From Planctomycetota bacterium (lineage in GTDB: Bacteria > Planctomycetota > UBA11346): 5,911 bases of DNA. Under the pieces are notes generated by a model. The model had not been told where the DNA came from. It was given only the letters and a program-made list of their open reading frames with translations, and did not search any database. Position 1 is the first letter of the stretch. Each line of letters starts with the position of its first letter. Positions 5,789 through 5,911 of the stretch are shown one piece after another. The stretch lies in assembly GCA_007131555.1 (NCBI GenBank), contig SLQH01000497.1, forward strand, positions 1 to 5,911. Reading direction: 5' to 3'. A program made the translations under genes and the position numbers.

Positions 5789-5911
5789 CCGGAGCAATCC
5801 CCGGCCTGGGGCAGCTTGGTCTGGGAGCTGGTAAGGAAGAGATTGACACATGCGCTTGGCGTGGCCTGTTCGGACTCGGACTCGCCAGCAACCACCGCCC
5901 ACCCCAAACCC
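5789..5911. other. Presumed upstream region of folE; no clear element
   Basis: These 123 bases precede folE and run to the window edge. They should carry the operon's leader and perhaps its promoter, but I see no convincing minus-strand -35/-10 pair, no riboswitch-like fold and no repeat. The minus-strand frame stays open here but does not resemble FolE sequence. Confidence 0.3.

Noticed and set aside
5843..5848. TTGACA on the plus strand upstream of folE
   Set aside because: It matches a -35 box, but no -10-like sequence lies 16-18 nt downstream, and no plus-strand gene follows before the window edge.

Overview
All six protein genes in this 5.9 kb window lie on the minus strand, so the window reads right to left. 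The DNA is GC-rich. A membrane-anchored HEFTH protein resembling the DUF1570-type proteins common in Planctomycetota sits in the middle, which suggests a planctomycete, perhaps Phycisphaerae-like. That placement is an inference from family knowledge; the window has no rRNA or other phylogenetic marker.

Right part (5788 down to 2221): four closely spaced genes that look like one operon. In order of transcription they are folE (GTP cyclohydrolase I), a calcineurin-like metallophosphoesterase, a membrane-anchored gluzincin-type putative peptidase, and a small nitroreductase-family flavoprotein. The nitroreductase Shine-Dalgarno overlaps the peptidase stop codon, and the peptidase frame abuts or overlaps the phosphoesterase stop, so translation is probably coupled. 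No single pathway clearly unites the four products; only folE has a firm pathway assignment.

Left part (1960 down to 1): a second two-gene unit. An FtsX/LolC-type ABC permease is followed after 2 nt by a LolD/MacB-type ATPase that runs off the left edge. Together they would form an envelope ABC system of the lipoprotein-release or MacB type.

Between the two units (1961-2220) is a 260-base intergenic stretch without a credible protein gene but with striking structure. Three adjacent inverted repeats occur at 2053-2078, 2089-2113 and 2114-2215. The last is a rod with a 21-bp outer stem whose only non-Watson-Crick pairs are G.U when read as plus-strand RNA, followed by a tandem G.A step and a CUUG-capped apical stem. 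This is the most interesting feature: a candidate structured non-coding RNA on the strand opposite to all genes, or alternatively an elaborate terminator of the nitroreductase operon.
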